This document shows, piece by piece, positions 31,103 to 39,346 of a stretch of DNA of 64,000 bases; the stretch's first letter is position 1; each line of letters begins with the position of its first letter. This stretch comes from Micromonospora sp. WMMD1128 (GTDB taxonomy: Bacteria; Actinomycetota; Actinomycetes; Mycobacteriales; Micromonosporaceae). Made by a program: the position numbers and the translations under genes. The notes below the pieces were generated by a model. The model worked only from the letters and a program-made list of their open reading frames with translations, was not told the origin of the DNA and did not search any database. The DNA lies in contig NZ_CP114902.1 of assembly GCF_027497235.1 (NCBI RefSeq), forward strand, positions 5,916,001 through 5,980,000. The letters are read 5' to 3'.

Positions 31103-31958
31103 GGGAGGCGGGAGGGCGGGTGGGGTTGTAGTGCTGGTCGTGGGACTGGCGGGGGGCGCAGACCGAGGCGCGGCTGCACTGGCAGCGGGAGCCGTCGGCG
31201 TCCAGGCGGACCGTCACCGCGTCGCGCGGGACGCTGTGACCGACCACCTTGCCCTCGCCCTGGGGGGTGTCGACGCGGGTGCCGACCGCCGGGGCGGACT
31301 CCTGGAATTTCTGGTACAGCGGATGCTCGTATTTCAGGCAGCACATCAGGCGTCCGCACGCGCCGGAGATGCGCAGCGGGTTGAGCGGCAGGTCCTGGTC
31401 CTTCGCCATCCGGATCGTCACCGGCTCGAAGTCGGTGAGGAACGTGGCGCAGCACAGGTCACGCCCGCAGGAGCCGATGCCGCCCTGCACCCGCGCCGAG
31501 TCGCGGGCGGAGAGCTGCCGCAGCTCGACCCGGCAGTGCAGCGTCGCGCCCAGGTCACGGACCAGGGAACGGAAGTCCACCCGGTGCGGCGCGGTGAAAT
31601 AGATGGTGGTGCGGTCGCTGCCGGTCTCCGGCGTGCCGAGGACGTGGTCGACGGCGACCACCTTCATCGGCAGGCCGTGCTCGCGGATGAGCCGCTTGGC
31701 GGCCACCTTCGCGTCGGCCTTGCGCCGGCGTAGCGCCTCGTCCCGGCGCAGGTCGTCGTCGTCGGCCGGCCCGGCCAACTTCGGGAAACCCGCGGTCTCC
31801 TCGTCGACCCACTGCGCGGCCCAGACGCACTCGGCCACCTCGGGACCGTCGTCGGTGGGCACCAGCACCCGGTCGCCGACCTGCGGGCGCAGCTCACCCG
31901 GGTCGAGGTAGTAGAGACGCCCGTACCGGTTGAAGCTGACCGCGCAGAGCATGCCCAT
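31095..31958 (-). CDS. ricT: PSP1/RicT-family protein
   Basis: 287 residues. The PSP1 core reads MGMLCAVSFNRYGRLYYLDP, then TIYFTAPHRVDFRSLVRDLG, CRVELRQLSARDSARVQGGI, GSCGRDLCCATFLTDFEPVT and GACGRLMCCLKYEHPLYQKF, where the cysteines (CGRDLCC, CGRLMCC) match the iron-sulphur/zinc-binding Cys of RicT (YaaT). In Bacillus, RicT with RicA/RicF aids RNase Y-dependent RNA processing and sporulation; the actinobacterial role is not established. In Streptomyces and Micromonospora the gene lies downstream of holB as here. A C-terminal Cys tail (RCQCSRASVCAP) is present. The ATG at 31956-31958 is used; another lies two codons on. Confidence 0.9.
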   Translation of the reverse strand: MGMLCAVSFNRYGRLYYLDPGELRPQVGDRVLVPTDDGPEVAECVWAAQWVDEETAGFPKLAGPADDDDLRRDEALRRRKADAKVAAKRLIREHGLPMKVVAVDHVLGTPETGSDRTTIYFTAPHRVDFRSLVRDLGATLHCRVELRQLSARDSARVQGGIGSCGRDLCCATFLTDFEPVTIRMAKDQDLPLNPLRISGACGRLMCCLKYEHPLYQKFQESAPAVGTRVDTPQGEGKVVGHSVPRDAVTVRLDADGSRCQCSRASVCAPRQSHDQHYNPTRPPASPR

Positions 31959-32160
31959 GCGCCCTACCCTACGCGGCTCCGCTCGACCGGACGGCTCGCC
32001 GGTCGCCGTCCGGTCACACCGCGCAGCGATCCATCCCGGTCGAACCGACCAAGCGGCCCCCATACGTCGCCCGGACGGTTGAAACCTGGGCCGGTCCCGG
32101 GACAAACGCCAGCCGTTCGCGTTGAGTGAAGGCATACCTGCGGGGGGTGCAGGGGAAGAC

Positions 32161-32214
32161 CACGGCGTCGCACGCCGATGCCCGGCCACGGCCGGATCGA
32201 CGTGCGACGCCGTG
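32161..32214 (-). terminator. Terminator after the helical cassette gene
   Basis: CACGGCGTCGCACG at 32161-32174 pairs perfectly with CGTGCGACGCCGTG at 32201-32214; the loop itself can fold (CCGGCCACGGCCGG). It ends 6 nt after the stop of the minus-strand gene at 32220. The remaining 200 nt up to ricT show no gene. Confidence 0.8.
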
Positions 32215-32219
32215 AGTCG

Positions 32220-32888
32220 TCAGGAGCCGATCCGGGTGGTGCCGCCGTAGCGCGGCGCGGTGCCGGCGCGGTCCCGCCAGGTCGTCTCGGCCAGGCTCGG
32301 CCCCCACTGACGCAGCAACGTCTCGGCCCCGTCGTAGGCCACCCCGAGCACGCCCAGCACCCGGGTGGCGATCTCCGCCGCCGCCGACGCGCCGGCCGGG
32401 CCGGCCTCGACCCCCGGCCGGACGGCGGCGTGCACGGTGACCGCCTCGGTCGAGCCGAGCACCTCGGCGAGTGCCCGCGCCAGCGCGGCCCGGCTGCTCT
32501 CCACCCAGGCGGCGAGCGCGTCCGCGTAGCCGGCGGTCGACTCCAGCCGCCCGACCAGGCTCTCCGGCCCCTCGTCGAGGTGGCGGAGCAGGGCGCCACG
32601 CGCCTCGTCGTAGGCCCCGGCGGCCGACCCGGACCAGGCGACCGGGTCGGCGAGGACGGCGCAGGTGTCGTCGTACCCCCGGACGAGCCGGCGCACGGCG
32701 TGGCCGGCGCCGGTCAGCGGCGCGGGGTGCAGTTCGAGGAATTCGCGCACCGCCACGCCGGGGAGGACCTGCATCCGGCGCAGCAGCGGCCAGAGGCGGT
32801 GCCCCTCGGGCGCGCCGGCGGCGAGCAGCGTGTCGACCCGGGTGAGCAGGTCGAGACCCGGCTCGGCGAGGCGGTCCAACGCGTCCAT
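32220..32888 (-). CDS. Hypothetical helical protein of EspC/YbaB cassette
   Basis: 222 residues, almost entirely alpha-helical and Ala/Leu-rich: MDALDRLAEPGLDLLTRVDT, PAPLTGAGHAVRRLVRGYDD and EARGALLRHLDEGPESLVGR, with a C-terminal TTWRDRAGTAPRYGG. Length and helicity resemble proteins that accompany type VII secretion targets in actinomycetes, but no WXG or YxxxD motif is clear. Its ATG overlaps the stop of the EspC-like gene (TGATG). Confidence 0.65.
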   Translation of the reverse strand: MDALDRLAEPGLDLLTRVDTLLAAGAPEGHRLWPLLRRMQVLPGVAVREFLELHPAPLTGAGHAVRRLVRGYDDTCAVLADPVAWSGSAAGAYDEARGALLRHLDEGPESLVGRLESTAGYADALAAWVESSRAALARALAEVLGSTEAVTVHAAVRPGVEAGPAGASAAAEIATRVLGVLGVAYDGAETLLRQWGPSLAETTWRDRAGTAPRYGGTTRIGS

Positions 32889-33193
32889 CAGGCCTCCCGG
32901 GCCAGCCGGCCCGCGACCGCGTCGTCGGCTGCCGCGTAGCGGTCGGCGGCGCTGCGCAACGCCGCCGCGGCGGCGGCCAGCCGGTTGGCGGCGGCCTGCG
33001 CCTCGCGCGCCCGGTCGTTGGTGGCGGTGGTCCACTGCCGGTGCAGGGCGCGCCCCACCTCGCCGGGCCGGCCGGCGGCGTGGGCGCCGAAGGCGGGGTG
33101 CGGCGGGTCGGCGGCGGTCACGGTGCGGGCCAGCGTGGCGAGGGTCGCGCCGGCCTCGTCGAGGCGGGCGGCCAGGGTGCGCAGCGATTCCAT
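32888..33193 (-). CDS. EspC/type VII secretion target-like protein
   Basis: 101 residues: MESLRTLAARLDEAGATLAT, LARTVTAADPPHPAFGAHAA, then LHRQWTTATNDRAREAQAAA and LRSAADRYAAADDAVAGRLA. Two helices joined by a turn with a central Trp, and a late YAAADD (Y-x-x-x-D), fit the EspC / WXG100-like fold of small proteins exported by type VII secretion. No ESX secretion ATPase is visible here, so export is an inference. It is coupled to both neighbours by 1-2 nt junctions. Confidence 0.6.
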   Translation of the reverse strand: MESLRTLAARLDEAGATLATLARTVTAADPPHPAFGAHAAGRPGEVGRALHRQWTTATNDRAREAQAAANRLAAAAAALRSAADRYAAADDAVAGRLAREA

Positions 33194-33195
33194 TG

Positions 33196-33525
33196 TCAGG
33201 CTCCCGCCAGCGGCCGGTATGCCGCGAAGGTCTCGTTGTGCAGCTTCTCCCGGGCCCACTGCGCGGCGTCGGCGGCGGCGGTCACCGCGGCCTGCACCGA
33301 GCCGGCCACGTCGCGCGGGCTGCGCTGGTGCAGTGGACCGAGGAAGCGCACGTCGGTGATCCGCCCGCCGGCCGTGACCACCACCTCGACCAGCCCGTCG
33401 GGTGAGCGGACGGTGACCTCCACCGTGGCGATCGCCTGGTCGAACTCGGCCTGCAGGGCCTCGATGCGGCGATAGCGCCGCACCGCCTCCTCGATCCAGG
33501 CCTCGTCGATCTCCCCCCGCGCCAT
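33196..33525 (-). CDS. YbaB/EbfC-family protein
   Basis: 109 residues: EAVRRYRRIEALQAEFDQAI, ATVEVTVRSPDGLVEVVVTA and GGRITDVRFLGPLHQRSPRD, then SVQAAVTAAADAAQWAREKL. This is the YbaB fold: helix, curved sheet with a VTVRSPDGLVEVVVTAGGRIT core, helix. YbaB proteins bind DNA as dimers; many actinobacteria carry extra copies beside EspC-like genes, where a chaperone-like role is possible. The start ATG has GGAGGAG 8 nt upstream. It heads the three-gene cassette. Confidence 0.75.
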   Translation of the reverse strand: MARGEIDEAWIEEAVRRYRRIEALQAEFDQAIATVEVTVRSPDGLVEVVVTAGGRITDVRFLGPLHQRSPRDVAGSVQAAVTAAADAAQWAREKLHNETFAAYRPLAGA

Positions 33526-33676
33526 CGGCGCACTCCTCCCGGCTGGTCGGCGCCGCCGGCCCCACCCCGACGCCATCCTCACTGAGCGTGCCGCCCTCGT
33601 CACCACGGCATCACCGGACCGTACCGCACGTCAATCGCGCGTGTCGATGCCCTGTGGACAGCGCGGGACGAGCGCC

Positions 33677-34912
33677 TCAACCCCGCCAGAGGGAGAGCAT
33701 CATCGCCTCGACCGCGATCCGCGGTTTGACGTTCGCCCCGATCGCCGCCCGGCACTCGAGCACGGCCTCCAGGCGGCGCAACGAGCCCTCCGCGTCCCAC
33801 TTCTGCGCGCCGGCCCCGGCCAGCGTCGCGGTGTCGGTGTGCACCGGCGCGACAGGTGCCCGCAGCGCCATGGTGAGCGCGTCCCGGTAGAAGCCGGCCA
33901 GGTCGACGAGCGCCCGGTCGAGCGCGTCCCGCTGGGCCCGGGTGGCCCGCGACTTCTGCCGCTTCTCCAGCTCCTTGAGCTGGCCGGCGGCGCCCCGCAT
34001 GGCGCCGGCCGCGCCCCGGCCGGTGCCGCCCGCGCCGAGCGCGGTCTGCAACGCCGACCGTTCCGCCTCGTCGGCCTCCGCGACCGAGGCTGCGGCCTCC
34101 GCCTCGGCCGCCTCGATCAGCGCCGAGGCGGCGTCGAACGCCGCGCCCACGCCGGTGAGCCGGCGCGGTACGGCCAGCACGGCGTCCCGCCGCTGCCGGG
34201 CCTCCGGGTCGCGGGCCAGCCGCCGGGCCCGGCCGACGTGCCCCTGCGCCGCCGCGGCGGCCCACTGCGCCACGTCCGGGTCGATGCCGTCCCGGCGGAC
34301 CAGCACCTCGGCCACCGCGCCGGCCGGCGGCTGGCGCAGCGGTACGACCCGGCACCGCGACCGGATGGTCACCGACACGTCGTCCGGGTGGGTGGACGGG
34401 GCGCAGAGCAGGAAGATGGTACGCGGTGGCGGCTCCTCGACGGCCTTGAGCAGCGCGTTTCCGGCGGCCTCGGTGAGCCGGTCGGCGTCCTCGATGATGA
34501 CGACCTGCCAACGGCCGCCGGAGGGCGTGCTCGCCGCCCGCAGCACCAGCGCGCGCATCTCCCCGACGCCGATGGAGAGCCCGTCCGGCACCACGAGCCG
34601 CACGTCGGCGTGGGTGCCGGCGAGCGTGGTGTGGCAGCCGGGGCAGTGCCCGCACCCGGCGCCGTGCACGCACTGGAGCGCGGCGGCGAAGGCGCGGGCG
34701 GCCACCGACCGGCCGGAACCGGGCGGGCCGGTGAAGATCCACGCATGTGTCATCCCGGCACCGGGATCGACGTCGGTCGGCCCGGCCCCGCCCGCGTCGC
34801 CGGCCGGCGCGGCCTCGCCGGCCCGCAGCAGCGCGGCGGCGGAGGCGGCGGCCCGCCGCAGCGTGACCACCGCCTCGTCCTGCCCGACCAGATCGCCGAA
34901 GACGTCCGTCAT
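33677..34912 (-). CDS. holB: DNA polymerase III subunit delta'
   Basis: 411 residues. AAA+ clamp-loader subunit: Walker A FTGPPGSGRSVAARAFA, zinc module CVHGAGCGHCPGC, Walker B-like VVIIEDADRLTEAAGNALLK, sensor 1 AVEEPPPRTIFLLCAPST and the SRC arginine-finger motif SVTIRSRCRVVPLR. The C-terminal helical collar (SALQTALGAGG ... DRALVDLAGFYRDALTM) is normal. It helps load the beta clamp at replication forks. The ATG overlaps the tmk stop by 4 nt; tmk-holB is the usual order. Confidence 0.93.
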   Translation of the reverse strand: MTDVFGDLVGQDEAVVTLRRAAASAAALLRAGEAAPAGDAGGAGPTDVDPGAGMTHAWIFTGPPGSGRSVAARAFAAALQCVHGAGCGHCPGCHTTLAGTHADVRLVVPDGLSIGVGEMRALVLRAASTPSGGRWQVVIIEDADRLTEAAGNALLKAVEEPPPRTIFLLCAPSTHPDDVSVTIRSRCRVVPLRQPPAGAVAEVLVRRDGIDPDVAQWAAAAAQGHVGRARRLARDPEARQRRDAVLAVPRRLTGVGAAFDAASALIEAAEAEAAASVAEADEAERSALQTALGAGGTGRGAAGAMRGAAGQLKELEKRQKSRATRAQRDALDRALVDLAGFYRDALTMALRAPVAPVHTDTATLAGAGAQKWDAEGSLRRLEAVLECRAAIGANVKPRIAVEAMMLSLWRG

Positions 34913-37134
34913 CGTCGGCGTTGCTCCATCGTCACCAGCTCCGATTCGGATAACTCGGGCTGGACCGAGGTGTCCGGGCCCTGCGCCGGGCGTGGGTGCA
35001 CGATCCCGGCCGGGTTGACGAGGAACTCGTCCACCCGGCGGGCGACCGCGTCGGCGATCTCCTTCACCGGGCGGGAAGCGTCGAGCACCAGGTAGCGCTT
35101 CGGGTCGCCGGAGGCCAGGTCGAGGAAGGCGTACCGGACCCGCTCGTGGAACGCCAGCGACTCGGCCTCCAGCCGGTCGGCGCCCTCGCTGCGGGCCTCC
35201 ACCCGCCTCAACCCGGTGTGCGGCTCGACGTCGAGCAGGACCACCAGGTCGGGCTTGAGCCCGCCGGTGGCCCAGGAGGAGAGCCAGGAGACCTCGTCGA
35301 CCGGCAGCGTCCGGCCGGCGCCCTGGTAGGCCAGGGACGAGTCGACGTACCTGTCGCTGATCACCACCGCGCCGCGGGTGAGCGCCGGGCGCACCACGGT
35401 CGCCACATGGTGGGCCCGGTCGGCGGCGTAGAGCAGCGCCTCGGCGCGCGGCGACGGCGCGTCGTCGGTCGCGGTGTCGAGCACCAGCGAGCGGATCCGC
35501 GCGCCGACCCCGGTGGCGCCCGGCTCACGGGTGACCACCACGTCCCGCCCTCCGCCGCGCAGCCGCTCGGCCAGCGCGGCGAGCTGGGTGGACTTGCCGG
35601 CGCCCTCGCCGCCCTCGAAGACCACGAACAGGCCGGCGGAGACGAACGGCTCGGCCGGCATCAGCGGGCGACCCCGGATCGAGCCCCAGAGGTCGGCCAG
35701 GACCGGCACGCCCTTCTTGTCGTCCATCTGGCCGAACGCGCTGATCCCGGCGAAGATGCCGGCCGCGCCGGCGGCGAGCAGCAGCAGTCGGGTCGAGGAG
35801 ATGGAGATGCCCAGGTCGGCGATGGTGAGCTGGCGGGAGCCGCCGACGCCGACCAGGAGGCTGCTCAGCGCGATGGCCAGGATCAGCACCAGTCGGGTGC
35901 CGATCTGCACCACCGCGAAGACCCGGCCGCGCACCTCGTCGGCCACCTCGCCGCCGAGCAGCGTGGTGCCGGCCAGGAACGCCATGCCGGCGCCGGCGCC
36001 GACCAGGATCGCGCCGAGGATGGCCATGGACAGGTGGATGGCGAACGCCAGCACCAGCACGGAGGCGCTTGCGAGCACGATGCTCATGCCGAACCAGCGA
36101 CGCCGGGACAGGTCCCGCACGAGGATCGGGCCGAGCCCGATGCCGAGCGCCAGGCCGACGAAGATCGCACCGAAGAGCAGCGAGAACGCGGCGTCACCGG
36201 CGCCGAGCGAGTTGGCGAAGAACTTGGCCGTGCCGACCACGATGCCGCCGCCGGCGAACGCGCCGAAGATGCCCAGCACCAGGCCGCGCACGAGCGGCGT
36301 CTGCCCGATGAACTTCCAGCCGTCGGCGAACTGGCGGAACATGCTCTGCTCGGTGCGTTCCCCCTCACCGCGCTGGGCCTCGCTGATCTCCTTGATCCCG
36401 AAGGCCACCACGAGCGCGGTGGCCAGCCGGGAGAAGGCGTTGAACCAGAGCGCGAGCTGGGCCGGCTCGGCCCAGCTCGGCAGGTCGCCGCCGATCGCGC
36501 CGCGTACGCCCCGGTCCAGCACGGCCAGGGCGATGGCGGCGGCCACCGGGGTCAGGCCGTACGTGGTGATCAGGGTGAGCTGGTTGGCCGTCTCCAGCCG
36601 GGTGCGCGGGATCAGGTTGGGGACCGCCGCCTCCTTGGCCGGGATCCACATCAGGGTGATCGACTCGATCAGGAAGGTGGCGATCAGGGCCCAGCCGACC
36701 ACCAGGCCGCCCGCCGCGCCGGTCAGCGCGTAGAGCGGGATGGAGGCGAAGAGCACGAAGCGCAGCAGGTCGCAGATGACCATCGTCCACCGGCGGTCGA
36801 ACCGGTCGGCGAAGACGCCCGCCACCGGGCCGAGCACCAGCGCCGGCAGCAGCCGGATCGCGGTCACGCCACCGAAGGCCGCGCCCTGGGCGGTGCTGCC
36901 GGACACCTGGGAGGCGGCGAAGAGCGCGGTGGCGAGCAGGCCGAGCCAGTCGCCGAAGGAGGCCGCGCTGAGCACGATCCACAGCCTGCGGAACGGCCGG
37001 ATGCGCAGCACCGAGCGGATGGCGGCGAGGCCCGACCGGTCGGCCTGTGTGCCGGGCGACGACACGCCGGACGACTCGCCGTTCTTCTGGCTTTCGATGG
37101 CCGTACCTCCACGTGCCGGCCCAGGTCTGGGCAT
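34909..37134 (-). CDS. tmk: MFS transporter-like domain fused to thymidylate kinase
   Basis: 741 residues. Residues about 45-480 form a 12-helix major facilitator domain (RPFRRLWIVLSAASFGDWLG, LVLGPVAGVFADRFDRRWTM). From about 500 a complete dTMP kinase follows: P-loop VFEGGEGAGKSTQ, VVTREPGATGVGARIRSLVL, DRYVDSSLAYQGAGRTLP and EARSEGADRLEAE. The kinase makes dTDP for DNA synthesis. Such fusions occur across Streptomyces and Micromonospora; why a membrane transporter carries the kinase is unknown. Start uncertain: the ATG at 37132-37134 lacks a ribosome binding site while GGAGG lies just before the TAIESQK codons. Confidence 0.9.
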   Translation of the reverse strand: MPRPGPARGGTAIESQKNGESSGVSSPGTQADRSGLAAIRSVLRIRPFRRLWIVLSAASFGDWLGLLATALFAASQVSGSTAQGAAFGGVTAIRLLPALVLGPVAGVFADRFDRRWTMVICDLLRFVLFASIPLYALTGAAGGLVVGWALIATFLIESITLMWIPAKEAAVPNLIPRTRLETANQLTLITTYGLTPVAAAIALAVLDRGVRGAIGGDLPSWAEPAQLALWFNAFSRLATALVVAFGIKEISEAQRGEGERTEQSMFRQFADGWKFIGQTPLVRGLVLGIFGAFAGGGIVVGTAKFFANSLGAGDAAFSLLFGAIFVGLALGIGLGPILVRDLSRRRWFGMSIVLASASVLVLAFAIHLSMAILGAILVGAGAGMAFLAGTTLLGGEVADEVRGRVFAVVQIGTRLVLILAIALSSLLVGVGGSRQLTIADLGISISSTRLLLLAAGAAGIFAGISAFGQMDDKKGVPVLADLWGSIRGRPLMPAEPFVSAGLFVVFEGGEGAGKSTQLAALAERLRGGGRDVVVTREPGATGVGARIRSLVLDTATDDAPSPRAEALLYAADRAHHVATVVRPALTRGAVVISDRYVDSSLAYQGAGRTLPVDEVSWLSSWATGGLKPDLVVLLDVEPHTGLRRVEARSEGADRLEAESLAFHERVRYAFLDLASGDPKRYLVLDASRPVKEIADAVARRVDEFLVNPAGIVHPRPAQGPDTSVQPELSESELVTMEQRRR

Positions 37135-37280
37135 CCCCGGTGGAACACTCTAGCCGCGCGGAGGGGGTCTCCTCCGGTGACATCGCCTGATCGTCGAGCC
37201 TAGGCCGCCGGGACCACCGCCCGCAGCCGGACAGACGCGAGGGTATTTCGCATTGCCGTTCCGACAGTTAGCGTGCAGAC

Positions 37281-38489
37281 GTGGCCATCGACCGTGCCGA
37301 ACTTCGCGATCGTCTCGACCGGGCGACCGCCCACCTCGACCCGCCGTACGCGGTGGTCGACCTCTCCGCGTTCGACGCCAACGCCGACGCCCTGGCCGGG
37401 CGGGCCGGCGGCAAGCCGCTGCGGGTGGCGAGCAAGTCCGTGCGGGTCCGCGAGCTGCTCACCCGCGCGCTCAAGCGGCCCGGCTGGCACGGCGTGATGG
37501 CCTTCACCCTGCCCGAGGCGCTCTGGCTGGCCCGGGGCGGCGTCGCCGACGACGTGCTGGTCGCGTACCCGACCGCGCACCGGGGGGCGCTCACCGAGCT
37601 GGCCGCCGACCCGGCGCTCGCCGACGCGGTCACCCTGATGATCGACGACGCCGGGCAGCTCGACCTGATCGACCGGGTGTGCCCGCCCGGGGGGCGGCCC
37701 GCGCTGCGGGTCTGCCTCGACCTGGACGCCTCGTGGCGACCGCTGCGGGGTCGGGTGCACGTCGGGGTGCGCCGCTCGCCCGTGCACAGCGCCCGGGCGG
37801 CCGGCGCGCTCGCCGCCACCGTCGCCGGCCGGCCGGGCTTCCGGCTGGTCGGCCTGATGTCGTACGAGGCACAGATCGCCGGCCTCGGCGACGCACCGCC
37901 CGGGCAGGCGCTGGTCGGCTCCGCGATCCGGGTCGCCCAGCGCCGGTCGTACCGGGAACTGCTGGCCCGCCGGTCCGCCGCGGTCGCCGCCGTGCGCGAG
38001 CACGCCGACCTGGAGTTCGTCAACGGCGGCGGCACCGGCAGCGTGGCCGCCACCAGCGCCGACCCGGCGGTCACCGAGGTCACCGCCGGCTCCGGGCTCT
38101 TCGGGCCCACGCTGTTCGACGCGTACCGTGCCTGGCGGCCGACCCCGGCGGCGTTCTACGCCTGCGCGGTGGTCCGCCGGCCGGCGGCCGGGCTGGCCAC
38201 CGTGCTCGGCGGCGGCTGGATCGCCTCCGGCCCGGCGGCGGAGAGCCGGCTGCCCCGGCCGTGGCTGCCGGCCGGGCTGAAGCTCCTCGGCGCGGAGGGG
38301 GCGGGCGAGGTGCAGACCCCGCTCGCCGGCGAGGCCGCGGACGGGCTGCGGGTCGGTGACCGGGTGTGGTTCCGTCACGCCAAGGCGGGCGAGGTGTGCG
38401 AGCACGTCAACGAGGTGCACCTGGTCGAGGGCGACACCGTGGTCGGGACCGTGCCCACCTACCGGGGCGAGGGCCAGGCGTTCCTCTGA
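37281..38489 (+). CDS. PLP-dependent amino acid deaminase/aldolase (D-threonine aldolase/alanine racemase fold)
   Basis: 402 residues. The alanine-racemase-like barrel starts with PPYAVVDLSAFDANADALAG and the PLP-binding Lys lies in LRVASKSVRVRELLTRAL. Later motifs are MAFTLPEALWLARGG, LVGLMSYEAQIAGLGDA, EFVNGGGTGSVAATSADPAV, and a C-terminal D-serine-dehydratase-like domain with GDRVWFRHAKAGEVCEHVNE, where His and Cys bind a metal. It probably cleaves or deaminates beta-hydroxy amino acids; exact substrate unknown. The GTG start lies 146 nt from the divergent tmk start. Confidence 0.85.
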   Translation: MAIDRAELRDRLDRATAHLDPPYAVVDLSAFDANADALAGRAGGKPLRVASKSVRVRELLTRALKRPGWHGVMAFTLPEALWLARGGVADDVLVAYPTAHRGALTELAADPALADAVTLMIDDAGQLDLIDRVCPPGGRPALRVCLDLDASWRPLRGRVHVGVRRSPVHSARAAGALAATVAGRPGFRLVGLMSYEAQIAGLGDAPPGQALVGSAIRVAQRRSYRELLARRSAAVAAVREHADLEFVNGGGTGSVAATSADPAVTEVTAGSGLFGPTLFDAYRAWRPTPAAFYACAVVRRPAAGLATVLGGGWIASGPAAESRLPRPWLPAGLKLLGAEGAGEVQTPLAGEAADGLRVGDRVWFRHAKAGEVCEHVNEVHLVEGDTVVGTVPTYRGEGQAFL

Positions 38490-38542
38490 CGTGACGACGG
38501 CGGGCCCGGGCGCACGCTCCGAACCCGCCGCTCGTGTGCCGC

Positions 38543-39196
38543 TCAGCCCTGCTGGACGGCCTCGGTCGGGGCGTCGACCTGCCGGTGCAGGTATTCCCGG
38601 ATGAGCGCCTTCGCCTCGACAAGCACCCGCTCGTCGCCGTCGGCACGGCGGCGGAACGCCAGCTTGATCAGGGCGTCCGCGGCCTCCACCGCGACCTCCA
38701 GATGGAACCGCAGGTCAGGCACGCCGGCCAGGCCGAAACGCTCGGTGAGTACGCGGGCGAGCTGCTCCGCGATGACGCCGTTGTTGTCCCGCGCGTCGTC
38801 AAGCAGGTGCAGGTCGACCACGTCGCCGAAGTGCAGGGTACGGAAACCGGGGACGGTGCGGTGCATCGAGATGTACTCGTCGATCGCCGCGTCGACCCCG
38901 TCCCACCAGTGGGTCAGATCGTCCGAGGCGAACCGTTCGTCGAGTCGCTGGAGGTAGGACTCCATGGTGCGCAGGGTCAGCGCCTGCACGATCGCCCGCT
39001 TGTCCGGAAAGAACTGGTAGACCGACCCGATCGCCACCTCGGCGCGCTCGGCGAGCAGGGTCGTGGTCAAGCCCTCGTACCCCACCTCGTCGACGAGCTC
39101 GGCGCAGGCGTCCAGCATCCGCTGGACCCGCGCCACACTTCGACCCTGCACCGGTACCCGACGCAGCGGCCCGGTCGTGGCGGCTGGTGTGGACAC
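38543..39196 (-). CDS. TetR-family transcriptional regulator
   Basis: 217 residues. N-terminal HTH: RVQRMLDACAELVDEVGYEG, then LTTTLLAERAEVAIGSVYQF and FPDKRAIVQALTLRTMESYL. The C-terminal ligand domain is all-helical, with HRTVPGFRTLHFGDVVDLHL near the middle. The start used is the GTG at 39194-39196, with AAGGGGGG upstream; a longer version would run into the operator region. Divergent from the FAD oxidase, it most likely represses that gene and itself through the palindrome at 39308-39326. Confidence 0.85.
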   Translation of the reverse strand: MSTPAATTGPLRRVPVQGRSVARVQRMLDACAELVDEVGYEGLTTTLLAERAEVAIGSVYQFFPDKRAIVQALTLRTMESYLQRLDERFASDDLTHWWDGVDAAIDEYISMHRTVPGFRTLHFGDVVDLHLLDDARDNNGVIAEQLARVLTERFGLAGVPDLRFHLEVAVEAADALIKLAFRRRADGDERVLVEAKALIREYLHRQVDAPTEAVQQG

Positions 39197-39307
39197 TCGG
39201 CGCCACCCCCCTTCGACGGATGAAACATATCTGCACGTCACGAGTCTGTGACTACCGGTACAACGAGCCGGGCTCGATTACGGTATTTACCAGGCACAAC
39301 GTTCCTG

Positions 39308-39326
39308 ATATGAATTCAGTTCATAT
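39308..39326. promoter_or_regulatory. Candidate TetR operator
   Basis: ATATGAATTCAGTTCATAT: 7-bp inverted arms (ATATGAA/TTCATAT) around TTCAG, AT-rich in a very GC-rich genome, 20 nt before the oxidase ATG. A second weaker palindrome, GTCAC-6-GTGAC, lies at 39237-39252 nearer the regulator start. Confidence 0.6.
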
Positions 39327-39346
39327 TCATGTCGAGGAGTTTCACC

